Origin: Saccoglossus kowalevskii
Lineage: Eukaryota > Hemichordata > Enteropneusta > Harrimaniidae
Direction of reading: 5' to 3'
Length of the DNA stretch: 35,355 bases
NCBI RefSeq assembly: GCF_000003605.2
Contig: NW_003121911.1
Span: 548,666 to 584,020, forward strand
The notes under the pieces are model-generated. The model was not told the DNA's origin. It saw only the letters and a program-made list of their open reading frames with translations, and did not search any database. Position 1 is the first letter of the stretch; each line of letters opens with the position of its first letter. Shown in pieces: positions 32,757 to 35,355 of the stretch. A program made the position numbers and the translations under genes.

Positions 32757-33130
32757 CTAACATGGTTATGTTATGATAGCGACTTACGTTTGCACATTCC
32801 AATCCCACGCTGTTAGACTATTGTCTAGAATAAAAACAAAATCATCAATCAAAAAAAAAACTGTGACATAAGGGGAATCCCATATAGGCGCGGGACTTGC
32901 ACAACAGCCTTGTCCGATTTCAAGCTAAATGGGGTCAGTCACAAAAGGAATGTTGGCTTAGTGCCAAAATCCCACGATTTATTTTTAACAACCAGGAAAT
33001 TGTAAATTAACGTGCAACTTCTGTATTAAGTAGTTTAATCGTGCATTTGATTATGATATTGCTTCGGAAGTTACTCTTCCTCCCAAACCGATGTCTTAGA
33101 TAAAGTGTCCCAATTTAGTAACGTTTTGGG
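32757..33130. other. no feature seen
   Basis: AT-rich, short poly-A run near 32850. Confidence 0.4.
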
Positions 33131-33750
33131 ATGTTTACTCTGCTGTGTGCCGTATATGGAATTTCACGTCGATATGTAGACGTATTGCTGGAGCGATGTG
33201 TGTCGGTATATCATGGCGCCTCACCGCAAGTCAACGTGACTTCCGGTAGTAACTCGGGAGGTGACCACATCAAAATGGGGATCTCGGGTTGTCTTAGGTA
33301 CGCGTACGGAAATTTTGAAGCCTCAACCTACATTTGATGCATTGTCACTGGCTTTCTCGTTCGCTGCCGAACAAGTAGGACGCATCAAGAAAGAAAGTAA
33401 ATACTAGTAACTACTCAACTTACTCGTGAGATGAAAGCGCATTATTTTGGAAAGTGGTTAAAGTTATCAGTATTCAAATAAAAATGCGGGCCATATTTTC
33501 CGGTAACGTAATGTGAAATTTAATTAGTAGATCGATAAAAATGACCCCACGCTTACTACAAATTGGATGTCACGACACGACTGTACGTATCGAGGAATGT
33601 GTTCGCATGACAACAACGAATACAGCGGGACGTCCCACATGTCGTGATGCATTCAAAGGCGCTGCCGAATGCATTCGTAATGACGAGCAGAATCGGGGAG
33701 GCTGCATTTCATACTTTATGGGTTTTCAGGAATTTCCTGTTGTGGGATAA
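33131..33750 (+). CDS. candidate two-exon gene for a small Cys-rich protein
   Basis: Exon 1 from ATG 33131 (MFTLLCAVYGISRRYVDVLL...) runs 55 codons at GC3 about 49% to TTAG|GTACGC (33297/33298). Exon 2 would start at 33531 after TTAATTAGTAG in matching phase 2 and carries C-x9-C-x13-C-x9-C-x9-C spacing, with GRPTCRDAFKGAAECIRNDE then QNRGGC, to TAA at 33750. Unspliced, both halves are separate ATG frames (33131-33337 and 33541-33750). The acceptor lacks a pyrimidine tract, which is the weak point. Evenly spaced Cys fits a helical disulphide-bonded secreted domain, but no family is recognised. ACTTCCGG near 33240 is an ETS word and could instead mark a promoter. Confidence 0.22.
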
Positions 33751-34369
33751 CAGAGGTTTTCTTTCGGTTTTAACGCAATTCGCCGCGAAGAGTGAATTAA
33801 CATTACGATATTAAAACAAAATGGCATATACGTGTGGATATACCCGACGTGGAATAATGTTGATCATTGTACAAATTAAAAGGAACCACCTACTCGTATT
33901 TCTTCAATAAAAAAAACAAAAAAAAACATGGTTTGACAATATTTAAACTTTAAATTAGGATATACTAGTGAACAAAATGATGATATGTAGCACTAAGTTT
34001 TCTTAAAGGAAGTAAACATTTTATACAAAACATCCAATTTTAAGGAAAGTTAAAAAAATGATCATGTACTATTTCCTTTTTAACTTATTTTAATAATAAT
34101 TTATGTCAACAAAAAGTATCAAAGTTCGTCACGACGCATCAATTTTTATTTGATGTTAGTTACAACACAAATATTTATATTATAAGACGATCTCTTCAAC
34201 AAATGTTTCGAAACTGTGAAAACTGTGCCTGTATAAATATTTTCTCCCATCATTTTTTCCAGCCGACTTGAAACTTTTTATATTGTATCAGTGTAACGTG
34301 ATGAAATTTAAACAACTTCCTGAACGAACAGTTTACTACATACACAGCAGTCCAAAGTGGCGTGAAGCT
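33751..34369. other. no feature seen
   Basis: AT-rich with A runs near 33908; no supported frame. Confidence 0.4.
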
Positions 34370-34876
34370 GTTATACTGGTAATCAACAGGTGGTCTATGT
34401 GTGAAATGTGACAATTCTATTACTTGGGGGGTTAAAGTTATAGAAACAAGTTTGTTTTTTCTGACTTTTAAAGGACAAGCCACGTGACGCTGTGGGAAAA
34501 CCTGAGCCTAAAGTAATTCACTGGTAGAATATTTGCGTTCATTGTAAACAATGTCTCCACTGAAAGAACTTCATCGGACAACTTTTAAAACGCTAGTAGC
34601 GTAACGGGAATTCTCGTCTACAATTCATGACTATTCGCCGTTACGGTATCACACGGCGTTGACTCTTCGGCATGTCATGACAAAAATGATGCAAACGAAT
34701 CCCCCCATATTTATATTTAACAATGTCGTCATGGCGACGACACACCGACTTTCTATGATATACCACCCATTATACAATTTGAAATATTTAGAGTCAATGG
34801 AAATGTGATCATGCTAGGCAGTTACATCACCATTTTTGGGACACTTTCCCGCGATATTTATGGCGTATGTGAATAT
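34370..34876. repeat. third, partial copy of the 771-bp repeat, cut by a LINE
   Basis: Blocks in the same cyclic order as at 31120: TAATCAACAGGTGGTC (34380), ATTCACTGGTAGAATATTTGCG (34516), GGGAATTCTCGTCTACAATT (34608) and ACACTTTCCCGCGATATTTATGGCGTATG (34840). Similarity stops where the LINE tail begins, so the LINE inserted into this copy. About 260 bp present in the 31.1-kb copy is missing here. Confidence 0.65.
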
Positions 34877-35355
34877 GAATATGAATTTTATTCAGTACAA
34901 TGGCCTCAGGCCTATGGTACAATAAATCAAAAAAGAATAGAACAATACATACAGAGGGATTCCTTTAAATAATTGTTGAATCTACTAGTCACAACTGGTT
35001 AAGTAGATTGACTCTGTGTTTAGAAGCGTAGAATACAAATTTTGAAATTTGAAGTACAGATAAGTTTTCAAACTGCATTAAACTAAGAAATTTTTCGTAA
35101 GTCTGATTTGACAGATAAAATATAGGTAAATATTTTTTTTCTAAGATTTACATAACGTGGACATACAAGGCAAAAATGGTATTCATTCTCAACTAACCCT
35201 AAATTACATAATTGACAGATTCTCATATTCCTCGGTATGTTTAGTTTACGATCAGATTCAACCCGAAGGTTTTGGGATGTTCTAAGCTGACATAGCGCAG
35301 AACGTAACTTGTTGTCTTTTATTAAATGCAAATATTTTTCACATCCAAAATCGAT
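34877..35355 (-). mobile_element. LINE (non-LTR retrotransposon), 3' end with open ORF2 tail
   Basis: On the minus strand the frame is open from the window edge (35355) to TAG near 35083. It includes FGCEKYLHLIKDNKLRSALC, then NIPRNMRICQLCN and ENEYHFCLVCPRY, the Cys-His knuckle that closes many animal LINE ORF2 proteins after the reverse transcriptase. The 3' UTR ends in a GTACCATAGGCCTGAGGCCATTGTAC stem and a short ATTCAT-type tail at 34877, without poly-A. This suggests a CR1/L2-like clade, unconfirmed. The visible part has no break and continues outside the window. Confidence 0.85.
35083..35355 (-). CDS. LINE ORF2 C-terminus (partial)
   Basis: About 90 residues of the protein described for the LINE. 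The C-x2-C...H-x4-C pattern (CQLCN...HFCLVC) is a nucleic-acid-binding knuckle at the C-terminus of the endonuclease/reverse transcriptase polyprotein. The N-terminal part lies beyond 35355. It ends at TAG, about 200 bp before the element's 3' end. Confidence 0.85.
   Translation of the reverse strand: MDFGCEKYLHLIKDNKLRSALCQLRTSQNLRVESDRKLNIPRNMRICQLCNLGLVENEYHFCLVCPRYVNLRKKIFTYILSVKSDLRKIS

Noticed and set aside
32449-32808. Minus-strand FIYLFIYL protein
   Set aside because: Translation of the (TAAA)n microsatellite.

Overview
This window looks like nuclear DNA from an AT-rich invertebrate animal. Genes are sparse, introns and flanks are long, CpG is not depleted, microsatellites are frequent, and LINE debris and an assembly gap (23670-23916, all N) are present. 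The one securely identified protein gene is an intronless class A receptor closest to the vertebrate histamine H2 receptor. Together with CTCF-, NRF1- and CCAAT-like motifs this fits a deuterostome invertebrate (amphioxus, hemichordate, echinoderm) best, but the species cannot be fixed from the sequence. Nothing is bacterial or organellar: there are no operons, RBS or CRISPR. Layout: 540-1665 is an old, very degenerate tandem repeat of about 75 bp. 1826-2812 (minus strand) holds a hand-built three-exon model for a small secreted or membrane protein, with good splice sites, matching phases and a CCAAT/TATA pair upstream. 5697-6794 is the H2-like receptor, preceded by upstream ORFs. 7.4-16 kb is mostly empty, with three possible exons (7444-7718, 14322-14524, 15720-15807). 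16.5-16.7 kb has a cluster of CCAAT boxes in a short degenerate repeat. 19.2-20.3 kb holds a CTCF-like site, a CRE/CCAAT/TATA promoter and a GC3-rich short exon pair. 21230-21356 is a TATA box followed by a textbook signal-peptide first exon. 23270-23669 is a 66-bp satellite running into the gap. The last 9 kb is repeat-rich. It holds a worn LINE 3' end (26482), a fossil LTR-element protease fragment (28131-28400), two neighbouring fold-back structures (29405-29581 and 29988-30075), a 771-bp-period dispersed/tandem repeat (31120-32110 and 34370-34876), a 113-bp (TAAA)n tract, a possible Cys-rich small gene (33131-33750) and the 3' end of a LINE with an open ORF2 tail running off the window (34877-35355). 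The genes form no visible pathway. Apart from the receptor, every gene call is a by-eye exon model and should be read as a hypothesis.
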